Shown here: positions 36,673 to 46,126 of the stretch, one piece after another
Position numbering within the stretch: position 1 is the stretch's first letter
Layout of the letters: the number at the start of each line of letters is the position of its first letter
Origin: Gluconobacter thailandicus F149-1 = NBRC 100600
GTDB taxonomy: Bacteria > Pseudomonadota > Alphaproteobacteria > Acetobacterales > Acetobacteraceae
Assembly (NCBI RefSeq): GCF_000964465.1
Contig: NZ_BANH01000043.1
Location: forward strand, 16,863-80,862
Length of the DNA stretch: 64,000 bases
Direction of reading: 5' to 3'
The notes under the pieces: model-generated
The model's input: the letters and a program-made list of their open reading frames with translations, nothing else
Database searches by the model: none
What the model was told of the DNA's origin: nothing
Translations under genes and position numbers: made by a program

Positions 36673-37442
36673 CAGCGAAGGGTGACGAGCACTGGAACAT
36701 GGTCGGATGTTTTTTCAGCAGCCCGTTCATCCCGATCAATTGTGAAAGACACAAGACGCTCGGCAACGCGCGGGGACAGCAGGGCGTGGTCGATGCGCAG
36801 ACCCGAGTTCCGCTGGAAGGCTGCGGCCTGATAATCCCAGAACGTGTAGTGGCGCCCGGTAGGCTGGACGGCGCGCAGGGCGTCTGTCAGGCCAAGCCAT
36901 TGCAGGCGGTTGAACGCGGCCCGTGTCTCGGGGCGTACCAGTGCGTCGGTCGGGGAAAGGGCACCGGGCGCAAGGTCTTCGTCCGTCGGGCAGACGTTGT
37001 AGTCGCCGATGAAGGCGAAGGATTTTTCGCTTTCGAGAAATGTCTTTGCCCGGTTGGCGAGGGCATCAAAGAACGCCATTTTCTTGGCGTAACCGTCTTC
37101 ACCGCCTGAATTTCCGTTTGGCAGATACAGATTGCCAATCGTGAGCCCATCCATGTCTGCTTCAATATAGCGGGCGGTCGGGTCTTCAAAACCGGGAAGG
37201 TGATGGGTCGTCACTTCAAACGGACGACGGCCAATCAAGGCAACACCATTATAAGCTTTTTGGCCGGTCGTGGCGACGTGCAGGCCAGCCTCATGGAAAA
37301 CAGCCGGGAACTGGCTGTCCTCGCATTTGATTTCCTGAAGGCAGAGCAGATCGCATTCCGGGTGGCGTTCCAGCCAGTCCTGAACGAGATGGGCGCGGGC
37401 GCGGATGGAATTGATGTTCCAGCTTGCGAAAGTAAAAGACAT
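36672..37442 (-). CDS. xthA: Exodeoxyribonuclease III
   Basis: XthA is the AP endonuclease/3'-exonuclease of base-excision repair. The 256-residue protein has the family motifs FASWNINSIRAR, LLCLQEIKCED (metal Glu), YNGVALIGRRP, FIGDYNVCPTDEDL (Asp-x-Asn) and LRIDHALLS followed by KTSDHVPVLVTL (catalytic Asp-His). The ATG at 37442 begins MSFTFASWN and lies four bases after the erpA-type gene's stop, so the two are co-transcribed; an upstream in-frame start inside that gene is rejected. Confidence 0.96.
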   Translation of the reverse strand: MSFTFASWNINSIRARAHLVQDWLERHPECDLLCLQEIKCEDSQFPAVFHEAGLHVATTGQKAYNGVALIGRRPFEVTTHHLPGFEDPTARYIEADMDGLTIGNLYLPNGNSGGEDGYAKKMAFFDALANRAKTFLESEKSFAFIGDYNVCPTDEDLAPGALSPTDALVRPETRAAFNRLQWLGLTDALRAVQPTGRHYTFWDYQAAAFQRNSGLRIDHALLSPRVAERLVSFTIDRDERAAEKTSDHVPVLVTLR

Positions 37443-37446
37443 GCGC

Positions 37447-37791
37447 TCAGGCCAGCGAGAAGCTTGTACCGCAGCCGCAGGCTGATGCGGCATTAGGGTT
37501 CGTGACCGTGAAATGCGCACCCATCAGTTTGTCGACAAATTCCAGTTCCGCGCCTTCCAGAAGGTCGAGGCTGGTTTCGTCCACGTACACGGTGGCACCA
37601 TCGCGTTCGATCAGAACGTCATCCTCATTCTTCGTGCGATCCAGCTTGAACTGGTACTGGAAGCCGTTGCAGCCACCGGCCAGCACGGCAACCCGCAGAG
37701 CCAGACCTTCAGGTTCCGGCTGGGCGGAGATGATTTCCAGGATCCGCGCAGCAGCGCTGGCAGACATGGTGAAGGTGGGTGTGTCGGACAT
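37447..37791 (-). CDS. erpA: Iron-sulfur cluster insertion protein, ErpA/IscA type
   Basis: An A-type Fe-S carrier that hands clusters to target enzymes. The 114-residue protein has the three conserved cysteines: Cys41 in GGCNGFQY and Cys105/Cys107 in ACGCGTSFS. The motif VDKLMGAHFTVTNPNA is typical of this family, and DD VLIERDGATVYVDETS-like segments surround it. The ATG at 37791 has AGGA eight bases upstream; the frame remains open upstream but without family similarity. A TTGCCC/TATAAT promoter is seen upstream. Whether it is ErpA or a close A-type paralogue cannot be settled. Confidence 0.88.
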   Translation of the reverse strand: MSDTPTFTMSASAAARILEIISAQPEPEGLALRVAVLAGGCNGFQYQFKLDRTKNEDDVLIERDGATVYVDETSLDLLEGAELEFVDKLMGAHFTVTNPNAASACGCGTSFSLA

Positions 37792-37845
37792 GGCTCGTTC
37801 CTGGTTTCTGAAGCACTGCTGCAAGGCAGGACGGTTCTGGTCCTG

Positions 37846-37875
37846 ATTATATGGCCTGACCACCCCCAAGGGCAA
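37846..37875 (-). promoter_or_regulatory. Sigma-70-like promoter for the erpA-xthA transcript
   Basis: Read on the minus strand, TTGCCC (37870-37875) and a perfect TATAAT (37846-37851) are separated by 18 bases. The -10 box lies about 55 bases upstream of the Fe-S carrier start. Confidence 0.6.
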
Positions 37876-37885
37876 AGGGGTAGAG

Positions 37886-37913
37886 TTGCGTTGATACAAG
37901 CCTGTCGTAGAAT
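37886..37913 (+). promoter_or_regulatory. Sigma-70-like promoter for dgt
   Basis: TTGCGT (37886-37891) and TAGAAT (37908-37913) are separated by 16 bases and lie about 65 bases before the dgt start, divergent from the erpA promoter. Confidence 0.45.
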
Positions 37914-37976
37914 GACACCTGTGATCCGACGAACAGCGTGCGTTCCGTGCCTGCGGGTCATCAGGGGAGTGTGTTG

Positions 37977-39140
37977 ATGGCTGCCATCTATGCGGTTCAG
38001 GAAAAAGGGAGCCGTGGCCGGCTTTATCCCGAGGTGGAAAGCCCGGTTCGCTCTCCCTGGCAGAGAGACAGGGACCGCGTCCTGCACTCCGCCGGTTTTC
38101 GCACACTACAGTACAAGACGCAGGTTTTCATCAACCATGAAGGCGATTTCTTTCGTACTCGTCTGACGCATTCCCTCGAAGTGGCCCAGATTGCCCGTTC
38201 GATCGCCCGTAGTCTTGATCTGAATGAGGATCTGACGGAAGCGCTGGCTCTGGCGCATGATCTGGGGCACACGCCGTTTGGTCATGCCGGGGAGGACGCT
38301 CTTGCGCTGGCCATGCAGGACTGGGGCGGCTTCGATCACAATACGCAGTCCCTTCGTCTCGTGACGTCTCTGGAGACGCGGTATCACGCTTTTGATGGCC
38401 TGAACCTGACATGGGAAACGCTGGAGGGACTGGCGAAGCATAATGGTCCGGTAAAGCGACCAACGCTTTATCTGGCCGAATATGACGCGCGACATCATCT
38501 GGATCTCAGCAGTTATGCCTCTGCCGAGGCGCAGGTTGCAGCCATGTCGGATGATATTGCCTATCACGGCCATGATCTGGATGACGGGCTGCGGGCCGGG
38601 CTGCTGACGTTTGAAGATATTGAGGATCTGCCGCTCGTGGGTGATGCGCTCCGGGCCTCGCGCGAAATGGAACGCCGCACGGGTCGTGAAGCGATGGATC
38701 AGGCGCAGCGTGTCCGTCATGAAACCATCCGCGTGGTCATCAATGCGCTGGCGACGGATCTGACAGAGCAGACGCGCCGGAATCTGGAGGCTCTCAACCC
38801 GCAGTCAGCGGATGATATCCGCCATGCCGATCATGCGGTTGTGGCGTTCAGTCCGGAAATGCGGGAAAAGAACAAGGCGATCCGCAAATTTCTTTATGCG
38901 CGCATGTACCGTCACTGGCGCGTCAACCGCATGGCGCGGAAAGCCAAGATCGCACTGGCCGAAATCTTCACGATCCTTTCGGAAGAACCGGGCCTTCTGC
39001 CAGACCCGCTCAAGGACCGCGCCAAGGCTGCGGATGACACGGAACGGCGGCGTCTGGTGGCGAATTATATCGCCGGAATGACCGATCGTTTCGCGATGGA
39101 AGAACATCGACGGTTGACGGACATCTCCGTGCTGGGCTGA
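37977..39140 (+). CDS. dgt: Deoxyguanosinetriphosphate triphosphohydrolase-like protein
   Basis: An HD-domain dNTP triphosphohydrolase, which splits dNTPs into nucleoside and tripolyphosphate and can limit dNTP pools. The 387-residue protein starts with RSPWQRDRDRVLHSAGFRTLQYKTQVF, the dGTPase signature. The metal site follows in RLTHSLEVAQIAR and AHDLGHTPFGHAGE and the later Asp in MSDDIAYHGHDLDDGL. GGGGAG lies eight bases before the ATG at 37977. Substrate preference among dNTPs cannot be read from sequence. argS follows after 45 bases. Confidence 0.93.
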   Translation: MAAIYAVQEKGSRGRLYPEVESPVRSPWQRDRDRVLHSAGFRTLQYKTQVFINHEGDFFRTRLTHSLEVAQIARSIARSLDLNEDLTEALALAHDLGHTPFGHAGEDALALAMQDWGGFDHNTQSLRLVTSLETRYHAFDGLNLTWETLEGLAKHNGPVKRPTLYLAEYDARHHLDLSSYASAEAQVAAMSDDIAYHGHDLDDGLRAGLLTFEDIEDLPLVGDALRASREMERRTGREAMDQAQRVRHETIRVVINALATDLTEQTRRNLEALNPQSADDIRHADHAVVAFSPEMREKNKAIRKFLYARMYRHWRVNRMARKAKIALAEIFTILSEEPGLLPDPLKDRAKAADDTERRRLVANYIAGMTDRFAMEEHRRLTDISVLG

Positions 39141-39185
39141 TAGAGCCTCTTCAAGACGTTACAGGTTACAGGACTCGAACTGAAA

Positions 39186-40994
39186 ATGGCCGCTGCACCC
39201 ACTGCCCATACGACTGACTGCCTATTTGCCCGCACCAGAGACCAGGTGTGCGAGGCCCTGCGGTCTGTTGTCCCCGGCCTGCCGGAAGAGGTGGTGCAGC
39301 GCGTTGAAGTGACGCCGCCGCGTGATCCGTCCCACGGGCACATGGCCACGAATGCCGCTCTGCTGGCTGCCAAGCCTGCGAAACGTAAGCCTGCCGATAT
39401 CGCTGCCGAACTGGTTCTGAAGCTTGCCGAGTTGCCGGACGTCGATCATGCCGAGGCCGCTGGACCAGGCTTCGTGAACATGACGCTCAAGCCGCATGTG
39501 CTTCAGGGCATCGCCAAGGCTGTTCTGGAAACGGGCGAGGCTTATGGTCGCTCCACAATGGGGCAGGGCACGCGCGTCAATGTTGAATACGTGTCCGCCA
39601 ACCCGACCGGCCCGATGCATGTCGGTCATTGTCGTGGCGCCGTGGTGGGTGATGCGCTGGCCAATCTGCTTCAGGCGGCAGGTTTTGGTGTTACGCGCGA
39701 GTATTACATCAACGACGCCGGAACGCAGGTTGTGGCCCTCACATGGGCGACATACTGGCGTTACCTTCAGGCCATCGGCACGCAGATTGATGCCGAGACG
39801 TTCAGTCCTCTGACGCCGAATGGTCTTCAGTATCAGGGTGATTACCTGATCCCGGTCGGTGAAAGCATTGCGGCGAAGCATGGTCGCGCCCTTGCCAACG
39901 AAGATGGTAGCCCGGCTGATCCCTCTGTCTGGTTCGAGATCGTCCGTCGTGAGGCGCTTGAGCAGATGATGGCGGCGATCCGTATGGATCTTGAAGCCCT
40001 CGGCATTTCGCATGAAGTGTTTGCCAGCGAAGCTGAGACTCTCGCCAGCGGACGCGTTGATGCCGCTATCGCCAGGCTCGAAAGCAAGGGTCTGCTGTAC
40101 GAAGGTGTTCTGGAGCCGCCGAAGGGCAAGATGCCGGAAGACTGGGAAGCTCGCCCGCAGACGCTGTTCCGCTCCACGGATTTTGGCGACGATCAGGATC
40201 GTGCGCTTCGCAAGTCTGACGGCACGAACACCTATTTCGCCAACGACATTGGCTACCATGCCCAGAAGGCAGAAAATTCAGACGTTCTGATTGACGTGCT
40301 TGGCGCGGATCACGGCGGCTACGTCTCCCGGATGCGCGCGGCCATTTCTGCGCTGACGGATGGCAAGACCGGCTTTGAAGTCGTGATGTGCCAGATCGTT
40401 CGCGTTGTGAAGAATGGTGAGCCGGTGAAGATGTCCAAGCGTGCCGGCACGTTCGTGACGTTGCGCGATCTGCTGGATGAAGTGGGCCGTGATGCTGTGC
40501 GCTTCACGATGCTGACCCGCAAGGCCGACGCGCAGATGGAGTTCGATCTGGATGCTGTCGTAGCCCAGACGCGCGACAATCCGGTGTTCTACGTTCAGTA
40601 CGCTCATGCCCGCTGCCGTTCAGTCCTGCGTTCTGCCGAGACGATGTTCGGAGCTGACGCCGTGACGCCTGACGCTCTGGCGAAGGCCGATCTTTCCGGT
40701 CTGTCTTCGGATGTGGAACTGGCGGTGCTGCACCGTATTGCGTCCTTCCCGCGTTCGGTGGAAGCGGCTGCTGCTGCGCGTGAGCCGCACCGTATCGCGA
40801 CGTATTGCATTGATCTGGCGTCGGACTTCCATGCTCTGTGGAACCGTGGGCGTGAAGATACGACCCTGCGATTCCTGCATGAGAATGACCGTGAGACGAG
40901 CCTGGCCAAGCTGGCTCTGGTCTACACAATCGCCGGAACGCTGCGTTGCGCACTGACCATTCTTGGCGTTGTTCCGGTGGAGGAAATGCGATGA
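39186..40994 (+). CDS. argS: Arginyl-tRNA synthetase
   Basis: The class I enzyme that charges tRNA-Arg. The 602-residue protein has an N-terminal Add-1 domain, the HIGH variant in VEYVSANPTGPMHVGH, YYINDAGTQV, LGADHGGYVSRM and the KMSK loop KMSKRAGTFVTL, then the helical anticodon domain ending MR. It begins a run in which the next gene overlaps by four bases (ATGA), so argS and the downstream SPOR-scp-tat-serS genes are likely one operon. Confidence 0.97.
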   Translation: MAAAPTAHTTDCLFARTRDQVCEALRSVVPGLPEEVVQRVEVTPPRDPSHGHMATNAALLAAKPAKRKPADIAAELVLKLAELPDVDHAEAAGPGFVNMTLKPHVLQGIAKAVLETGEAYGRSTMGQGTRVNVEYVSANPTGPMHVGHCRGAVVGDALANLLQAAGFGVTREYYINDAGTQVVALTWATYWRYLQAIGTQIDAETFSPLTPNGLQYQGDYLIPVGESIAAKHGRALANEDGSPADPSVWFEIVRREALEQMMAAIRMDLEALGISHEVFASEAETLASGRVDAAIARLESKGLLYEGVLEPPKGKMPEDWEARPQTLFRSTDFGDDQDRALRKSDGTNTYFANDIGYHAQKAENSDVLIDVLGADHGGYVSRMRAAISALTDGKTGFEVVMCQIVRVVKNGEPVKMSKRAGTFVTLRDLLDEVGRDAVRFTMLTRKADAQMEFDLDAVVAQTRDNPVFYVQYAHARCRSVLRSAETMFGADAVTPDALAKADLSGLSSDVELAVLHRIASFPRSVEAAAAAREPHRIATYCIDLASDFHALWNRGREDTTLRFLHENDRETSLAKLALVYTIAGTLRCALTILGVVPVEEMR

Positions 40995-42103
40995 CCCCTG
41001 ACAACGACGACGACCGGAACTTCCGGGACCCCGGTGATTACGGTTCGGGCCCGGCCACTCCGCCACCGCGAGGTGGTCGTGAGCGCCTGAGCAGTGACTA
41101 TGACGAAGACGCGCCGCCGCGCCGCCGCCCGGCATCTGCTGCGGGGAATACGGAGCGGGCAGGGGGCGTAGCGTCCCTGTTGGGCAGCGATCCGGCAACG
41201 CGTAAGCTCGTTGGTGGGGCTGTTGGTATTGGTGCCGTGCTGCTTCTGGCCGTAGGTGGCTGGTCCCTGATGGGCGGTCATCATGGTGGCATTCCCATCA
41301 TTGGGCCGCCGCCGGGCCCCGTGAAGGATGTTCCGGCTGATCCGGGCGGCATGCAGATCATGGGCAGCGATAGCGGCGATACTGATCTGACAGGCAATGG
41401 CGAGGCGCATCTGGCTCCCGGTCCCGAGCAACCGGATGCCAAGGCTCTGGCGCGTCAGTATGGTGTCCAGCCCGGAGCGCCTGCAGCTCCGGCTGACAAG
41501 CCTGCCGTGACGGCCGATGCCCAGTCTCCGGACGCCAAGCCTTCTGATGGTGCGACACCTGCTTCCCCGGATAAGGCTCCCGTTGCGGTTCCAGCAACGG
41601 CTGCTACGCCTGATGCTTCCAAGACGCCTGCGGAAACTGCGGCACCTGAAGAGGATGCGGACGACGCGGAACCTGCAAAGCCTGTTCCGGAGAAGCCGGC
41701 GTCTGCTCCGAAGCCAAAAGCTCCAGAAGCGCCGGTTCACAAGGCTGCCCCAGTCGTTCCGGCCAAGCCTGTGCAGAAACCGCTTCCGCCACCAGTGCCG
41801 GAGCCTGAAAATGTTGCTCCAGCCCAGAAGGCTGCTGCAACAAAGGCCGAAACGGGCGGAGCACGTGAAGTCCAGCTTGCCGCGCTCGACAGCGAAGCTG
41901 CGGCGCGCAAGGAATGGGAGTCCCTGCGTCATCAGGCCCCGGCTCTGTTTGCCGGTCATTCGCCGCTGTTCGAAAAGACCGCGCATGGTGACAAGACGTT
42001 CGTGCGTTTGCGGATTGGTGGCTTTGAAGATCTGAAGGCGGCCCGTGCGTATTGCGTAAAGCTGCACGCGCAGTCCATCGCCTGCACTCCGGCCCAGTTC
42101 TGA
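40991..42103 (+). CDS. SPOR-domain membrane protein
   Basis: A 370-residue bitopic inner-membrane protein. A charged cytoplasmic N-terminus (about 70 residues) precedes one membrane helix (KLVGGAVGIGAVLLLAVGGW). A long Pro/Ala-rich periplasmic linker follows, and then a C-terminal SPOR domain (VQLAALDSEAAARKEWESL, FVRLRIGGFEDLKAARAYC). SPOR domains bind septal glycan lacking stem peptides, and this layout is like FtsN/DamX, so a division role is likely. The ATG overlaps the argS stop and GGAGGA precedes it. Confidence 0.88.
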   Translation: MTPDNDDDRNFRDPGDYGSGPATPPPRGGRERLSSDYDEDAPPRRRPASAAGNTERAGGVASLLGSDPATRKLVGGAVGIGAVLLLAVGGWSLMGGHHGGIPIIGPPPGPVKDVPADPGGMQIMGSDSGDTDLTGNGEAHLAPGPEQPDAKALARQYGVQPGAPAAPADKPAVTADAQSPDAKPSDGATPASPDKAPVAVPATAATPDASKTPAETAAPEEDADDAEPAKPVPEKPASAPKPKAPEAPVHKAAPVVPAKPVQKPLPPPVPEPENVAPAQKAAATKAETGGAREVQLAALDSEAAARKEWESLRHQAPALFAGHSPLFEKTAHGDKTFVRLRIGGFEDLKAARAYCVKLHAQSIACTPAQF

Positions 42104-42113
42104 GAGACCGGGT

Positions 42114-42872
42114 TTGAGCGAGGTTCTGCATCTGACGCTGGACGGGTTTGAGGGGCCGCTTGATCTGCTTCTTGAACTTGCCCGCGCCCAGAAAGTGGAC
42201 CTCGCGAAGATTTCCATTCTTCAGCTTGTCGAGCAGTATCTGTCCGTGGTCGAGCAGGCTCGGGCTGAAGCCCGCGCCTTGCGTCTTGAACTCGCGGCGG
42301 ACTGGCTCGTCATGGCGGCCTGGCTGGCATGGCTGAAGTCCAAGCTTCTTCTGCCTGCGGAGAGTGGTGGGGAAGATGCGGAAGAGGCGGTCGAGCAGCT
42401 TCAGGAACGACTGATCGAGCTGGAGCGGATGCGTGCGGCTGCTGCATGGCTCATGAAGCGTCCTCGTCTCGGCATCGACGTTTTTCGTCGTGGGGAAGGC
42501 GAAGATCATACGGAAATTGATCGTTCCGGCCTGCGTGTTGATCTGTCGGCCCTGATTACGGCCTATCTGTCTGCCCGGCGTCGTACGAACCGCAAGCGCG
42601 TTTATGCACCGCGGACCCGTCGCTACTGGAGCGTGCAGGATGCTCTGGCACGTTTGCGGCGGATGCTGGGAACGGATGCTGTTACGGACTGGCAGACTCT
42701 GACGTCCTTACTGCCCGAACATCTGGCGGATGATCCGGAAACCGGGCCGTATGGGCGGAATGCCGCTCTGGCAGGAACGCTGCTGGCTGGGTTGGAAATG
42801 GCGAAAGGCGGTGACGTGGAGCTTCGTCAGCCGGAAGCCTTTGCTGAAATTGAATGGCGGGCAGTTTCGTGA
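42114..42872 (+). CDS. scpA: Segregation and condensation protein A
   Basis: ScpA is the kleisin subunit that bridges SMC heads with ScpB for chromosome segregation. The 252-residue protein has the kleisin N-terminus LTLDGFEGPLDLLLELARAQKVDLAKISI and a winged-helix-like end. The start is TTG, ten bases after the SPOR gene, since the conserved N-terminus begins right there and no ATG is available. scpB overlaps its 3' end. Confidence 0.94.
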   Translation: MSEVLHLTLDGFEGPLDLLLELARAQKVDLAKISILQLVEQYLSVVEQARAEARALRLELAADWLVMAAWLAWLKSKLLLPAESGGEDAEEAVEQLQERLIELERMRAAAAWLMKRPRLGIDVFRRGEGEDHTEIDRSGLRVDLSALITAYLSARRRTNRKRVYAPRTRRYWSVQDALARLRRMLGTDAVTDWQTLTSLLPEHLADDPETGPYGRNAALAGTLLAGLEMAKGGDVELRQPEAFAEIEWRAVS

Positions 42873-43459
42873 CGTCTGAAGAGATGCAGCGCGGCTGCCT
42901 GCTTCTGGAAGCCCTGATTTTTGCCAATTCGGAACCGGTGCGGTCGGCTGTCATGGCGGAGCTTCTGAAGAATCAAGGTCTGGATCTGACGGTATCGGAC
43001 GTTCTGGCGGCGTTGGCCGAGCGTTATGCGACCCATGCGATCGAACTTGTCGAGGCTGCAGGGGGCTGGCAGTTCCGGACGCGCCCGGAATATGCCTCGG
43101 CGCTGACAAAGGTTGTCGAAAAGCCGCGTCGTCTGAGCCGGGGTGCGATGGAGACCCTCGCCATCATTGCGTATCACCAGCCTTGTACGCGGGCTGAGAT
43201 CGAGGCCATTCGTGGTGTCTCTCTGGGGCAGCCCATTCTGGATGCGCTGCTGGAAGACAGTCTGATTGCTCCGAAAGGGCGCAAGGAAGTTCCTGGCCGC
43301 CCGGTTCTGTGGGGCACGACACCTGCCTTTCTGGAAAGCTTCGGTCTGCCCGATCTGGGCTCATTACCCAAGCGGGAAGATTTCCTTCTGGACAGGGCAC
43401 CGACGGAAGCGGCACCAGAAGCGCCTTCCCCCGTAGGCGAGACTGACGGGACGGGCTAG
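42854..43459 (+). CDS. scpB: Segregation and condensation protein B
   Basis: ScpB forms the kite dimer that binds ScpA. The 201-residue protein has two winged-helix halves with LLEALIFANSEPV, WQFRTRPEYASAL, METLAIIAYHQPCTRAEIEAIRGVS and LIAPKGRKEVPGRPVLWGTTPAFLESFG, the family signature. The ATG at 42854 lies within scpA; a GTG at 42869, which overlaps the scpA stop as GTGA, is an equally good start. Confidence 0.94.
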   Translation: MAGSFVTSEEMQRGCLLLEALIFANSEPVRSAVMAELLKNQGLDLTVSDVLAALAERYATHAIELVEAAGGWQFRTRPEYASALTKVVEKPRRLSRGAMETLAIIAYHQPCTRAEIEAIRGVSLGQPILDALLEDSLIAPKGRKEVPGRPVLWGTTPAFLESFGLPDLGSLPKREDFLLDRAPTEAAPEAPSPVGETDGTG

Positions 43460-43468
43460 GATTGTTGC

Positions 43469-44059
43469 ATGTTTGACTTCAGTTTCTCGGAAATAGCCCT
43501 GTTTGTCGTCGTGGCGATGATTTTCATTCGCCCGAAGGACCTGCCGGTCGCCATTCGCACGCTTTCGAACGGCATCAAGGCCATGCGACGGATGGCGGGC
43601 GAGTTTCAGTCCCATATCGACGATATGGTGCGTGAGGCAGACCTGTCCGAGACGCGCGACCAGCTTCGGGATCTGAAGAATTTCAATCTGCGGGATCGTG
43701 TGACCCGTGCCATAGATGGCGACAATTCGATCCGGCGCAGCCTTGAACTGGATACAACGGGCGCATCACCCCGGCCGTCCACGCTCAATGATTTGCCGCA
43801 GGTTGCGGCGCCTCCGCCGATGCCGCCGCCGTCTTTCGGTGGGGGGGACAGCAAGCCTTACAACGCCATGATGCAGGACCAGGCGGAGGAAGGGTTGAAC
43901 GATGATATCGTTGATGCGCCTTCCATCCTGCCGCCCGCGACGGCGCGCCGCCTGATGCACGAACGCCCCCGTTGGCGCGCCCCGGACATTCTGCCGCCCG
44001 TCATGGCAATTCATCACGGCCGACGCGTTGCCATTTCAAGCACGGAGAAAGACGCGTGA
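43469..44059 (+). CDS. tatB: Sec-independent translocase protein TatB
   Basis: TatB with TatC forms the receptor for twin-arginine signal peptides. The 196-residue protein has the N-terminal membrane helix FSEIALFVVVAMIFIRPKDLP, an amphipathic helix (VAIRTLSNGIKAMRRMAGEFQSH) and a long proline-rich tail. The helix lacks the usual Gly-Pro hinge residue pattern in part (IRPKDLP). tatA is not in this window. The stop overlaps tatC. Confidence 0.92.
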   Translation: MFDFSFSEIALFVVVAMIFIRPKDLPVAIRTLSNGIKAMRRMAGEFQSHIDDMVREADLSETRDQLRDLKNFNLRDRVTRAIDGDNSIRRSLELDTTGASPRPSTLNDLPQVAAPPPMPPPSFGGGDSKPYNAMMQDQAEEGLNDDIVDAPSILPPATARRLMHERPRWRAPDILPPVMAIHHGRRVAISSTEKDA

Positions 44060-44835
44060 CGGACTCGGATGCCATCAATGACACCCCGATGCCTCTGCTT
44101 GACCATATCGTTGAGCTACGGCGCCGGCTGATCTGGTCCATCGGGACGTTCGTGATCGCTTTTGCCATCTGTTATCATTTTGCGGGCGATATCTATCGCT
44201 TCCTTGCCGCCCCGCTGGGGGACATCATGCGGCAGAAGGGCGAGCAGCCGCATCTGATCTACACCGCGCTGTATGAGGCGTTTTTTACCTATATTCGTGT
44301 GGCAGTCTTCGGGGCGACGTGCCTGTCTTTTCCGATGATTGCCATTCAGGCGTGGATCTTCATCGCGCCGGGTTTGTATCGCAGCGAGAAAAAAGCGTTC
44401 GCGCCATTTCTTATTGCCACGCCTGTCATGTTCACCATCGGCGCCGCGCTGGCCTACTACGTGGTTTTCCCGTTCGCCTGGAAGTTCTTCCTGTCGTTCC
44501 AGACATCCGGCAATGGCGGGATGGATATCGAGCTTCAGGCCAAGGTGTCGGAATATCTGACGCTTGTGACGAAGATGATCCTCGCATTCGGGATCTGTTT
44601 TGAACTGCCGGTAATCCTGACGCTGCTGGTCCGTGTCGGGCTGATTGGGACGGCGCAGCTCAAGAAATTCCGCCGCTATGCGGTGGTAGCGTCCTTCGCC
44701 GTTGCAGCCGTGATTGCCCCGCCTGACGCCATTACCATGCTGAGCCTCGCCATTCCGCTTGTTGCGCTGTACGAGGTATCCATTCTTGTGGCGCGGCTGG
44801 TTGAGCCGAAGCCCGTGACTGATGAAGAAGACTGA
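44056..44835 (+). CDS. tatC: Sec-independent translocase protein TatC
   Basis: The six-span core of the Tat receptor. The 259-residue protein has MPLLDHIVELRRRLIWSI, the signal-peptide-binding N-terminus, then YEAFFTYIRVAVFGATCLSFP, FIAPGLYRSEKKAF with the conserved Glu, FGICFELPVIL and VIAPPDAITMLSLAIPL. The start is GTG at 44056, overlapping the tatB stop as GTGA, with GGAG eight bases upstream. The amidase at 12376 and the YbaY-META protein at 46127 carry likely Tat-type signals. Confidence 0.96.
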   Translation: MTDSDAINDTPMPLLDHIVELRRRLIWSIGTFVIAFAICYHFAGDIYRFLAAPLGDIMRQKGEQPHLIYTALYEAFFTYIRVAVFGATCLSFPMIAIQAWIFIAPGLYRSEKKAFAPFLIATPVMFTIGAALAYYVVFPFAWKFFLSFQTSGNGGMDIELQAKVSEYLTLVTKMILAFGICFELPVILTLLVRVGLIGTAQLKKFRRYAVVASFAVAAVIAPPDAITMLSLAIPLVALYEVSILVARLVEPKPVTDEED

Positions 44836-44849
44836 CGGAGCCCTGAACC

Positions 44850-46112
44850 ATGCATGACCTGAAAGCCCTGCGCGCCGATCCGGCCGCATTTGACGCCGCT
44901 CTTGAGCGTCGGGGCCTGTCACCTGTGGGGCAAAAACTCGTCTCGGAAGATGAAGAGCGCCGCGCCGCTCTGGCAGCGTTGCAGGAGGCTCAGGCCACCC
45001 GCAAGACGCTCGCCAAGGAGATCGGGCAGGGCAAGCGCACTGGCGCAGATACGTCCGCTCTGGAAGCGCAGGCGGTCGAACTGCGTGACCGGATTGCGGG
45101 TCTGGAAGAACGTGCGGCCATCATCGAAAAGCGCATCGATGATGTTCTGGCGTCCCTGCCGAACCAGCTTGACCCGTCCGTCCCTGATGGGAAGAGCGAG
45201 GATGACAACGTCGTTGTTCATTATCGTGGCGAGAAGCGTGAATTTACATTTGAGCCGAAGCAGCATTTCGAGCTGGGTGAAGCTCTTGGTCTGATGGACT
45301 TCCCGACGGCCGCCAAGCTGTCCGGGACACGCTTCGTCGTTCTCCGTGGCGCTTTGGCCCGTCTGGAACGTGCATTGGGTCAGTTCATGCTGGATACGCA
45401 TACGACCGAGTTTGGTTACAGCGAGACCAGTGTTCCGCTGCTGGTCAATGACGATGCCATGTATGGCACGGACAAGCTGCCGAAATTTGCGGAAGACTCT
45501 TTCCGCACGGAAGATGGCCGTTGGCTGATCCCGACGGCGGAAGTTCCGCTGACGGCCTCTGTGATGGGCGACATTCTGCCAGCCGATGCGTTGCCGATCC
45601 GCCTGACGGCACTTTCCCAGTGTTTCCGTTCCGAAGCCGGGTCTGCTGGGCGCGATGTGCGGGGTATGCTGCGTCAGCATCAATTCACGAAGTGCGAACT
45701 CGTTTCCATCGTGAAACCGGAAGACAGCGACATCGAACATGAGCGTATGACGCAGGCGGCCGAGACCATTCTGGAGCGCCTGGGCATCACGTTCCGTCGT
45801 ATTCTGCTGTGTGCTGGCGATACGGGTTTTGGGGCGGCCAAGACGTTTGATCTGGAAGCGTGGATTCCGGGACAACAGGCCTGGCGCGAGATTTCATCCT
45901 GTTCCAATACGCGCGCATTTCAGGCGCGTCGCATGAAGGCGCGGTATCGCTCCGAGACTGGCCCGGCTTTCGTGAATACGCTGAACGGTTCCGGTCTGGC
46001 TGTCGGTCGCACCCTGATTGCGGTCATGGAAACGTATCAGAACGAAGACGGCAGCATAACCATTCCGGAAGTCCTGCGTTCCTATATGGGTGGACTGACC
46101 CGTATAGGCTGA
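44850..46112 (+). CDS. serS: Seryl-tRNA synthetase
   Basis: The class II enzyme that charges tRNA-Ser and tRNA-Sec. The 420-residue protein has the N-terminal coiled-coil arm (residues about 25-105), then [55 protein letters not shown] (motif 2), [21 protein letters not shown] and [19 protein letters not shown] (motif 3). It lies 14 bases after tatC and ends 14 bases before the next gene. Confidence 0.97.
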   Translation: MHDLKALRADPAAFDAALERRGLSPVGQKLVSEDEERRAALAALQEAQATRKTLAKEIGQGKRTGADTSALEAQAVELRDRIAGLEERAAIIEKRIDDVLASLPNQLDPSVPDGKSEDDNVVVHYRGEKREFTFEPKQHFELGEALGLMDFPTAAKLSGTRFVVLRGALARLERALGQFMLDTHTTEFGYSETSVPLLVNDDAMYGTDKLPKFAEDSFRTEDGRWLIPTAEVPLTASVMGDILPADALPIRLTALSQCFRSEAGSAGRDVRGMLRQHQFTKCELVSIVKPEDSDIEHERMTQAAETILERLGITFRRILLCAGDTGFGAAKTFDLEAWIPGQQAWREISSCSNTRAFQARRMKARYRSETGPAFVNTLNGSGLAVGRTLIAVMETYQNEDGSITIPEVLRSYMGGLTRIG

Positions 46113-46126
46113 GGATTATTTCTGAC

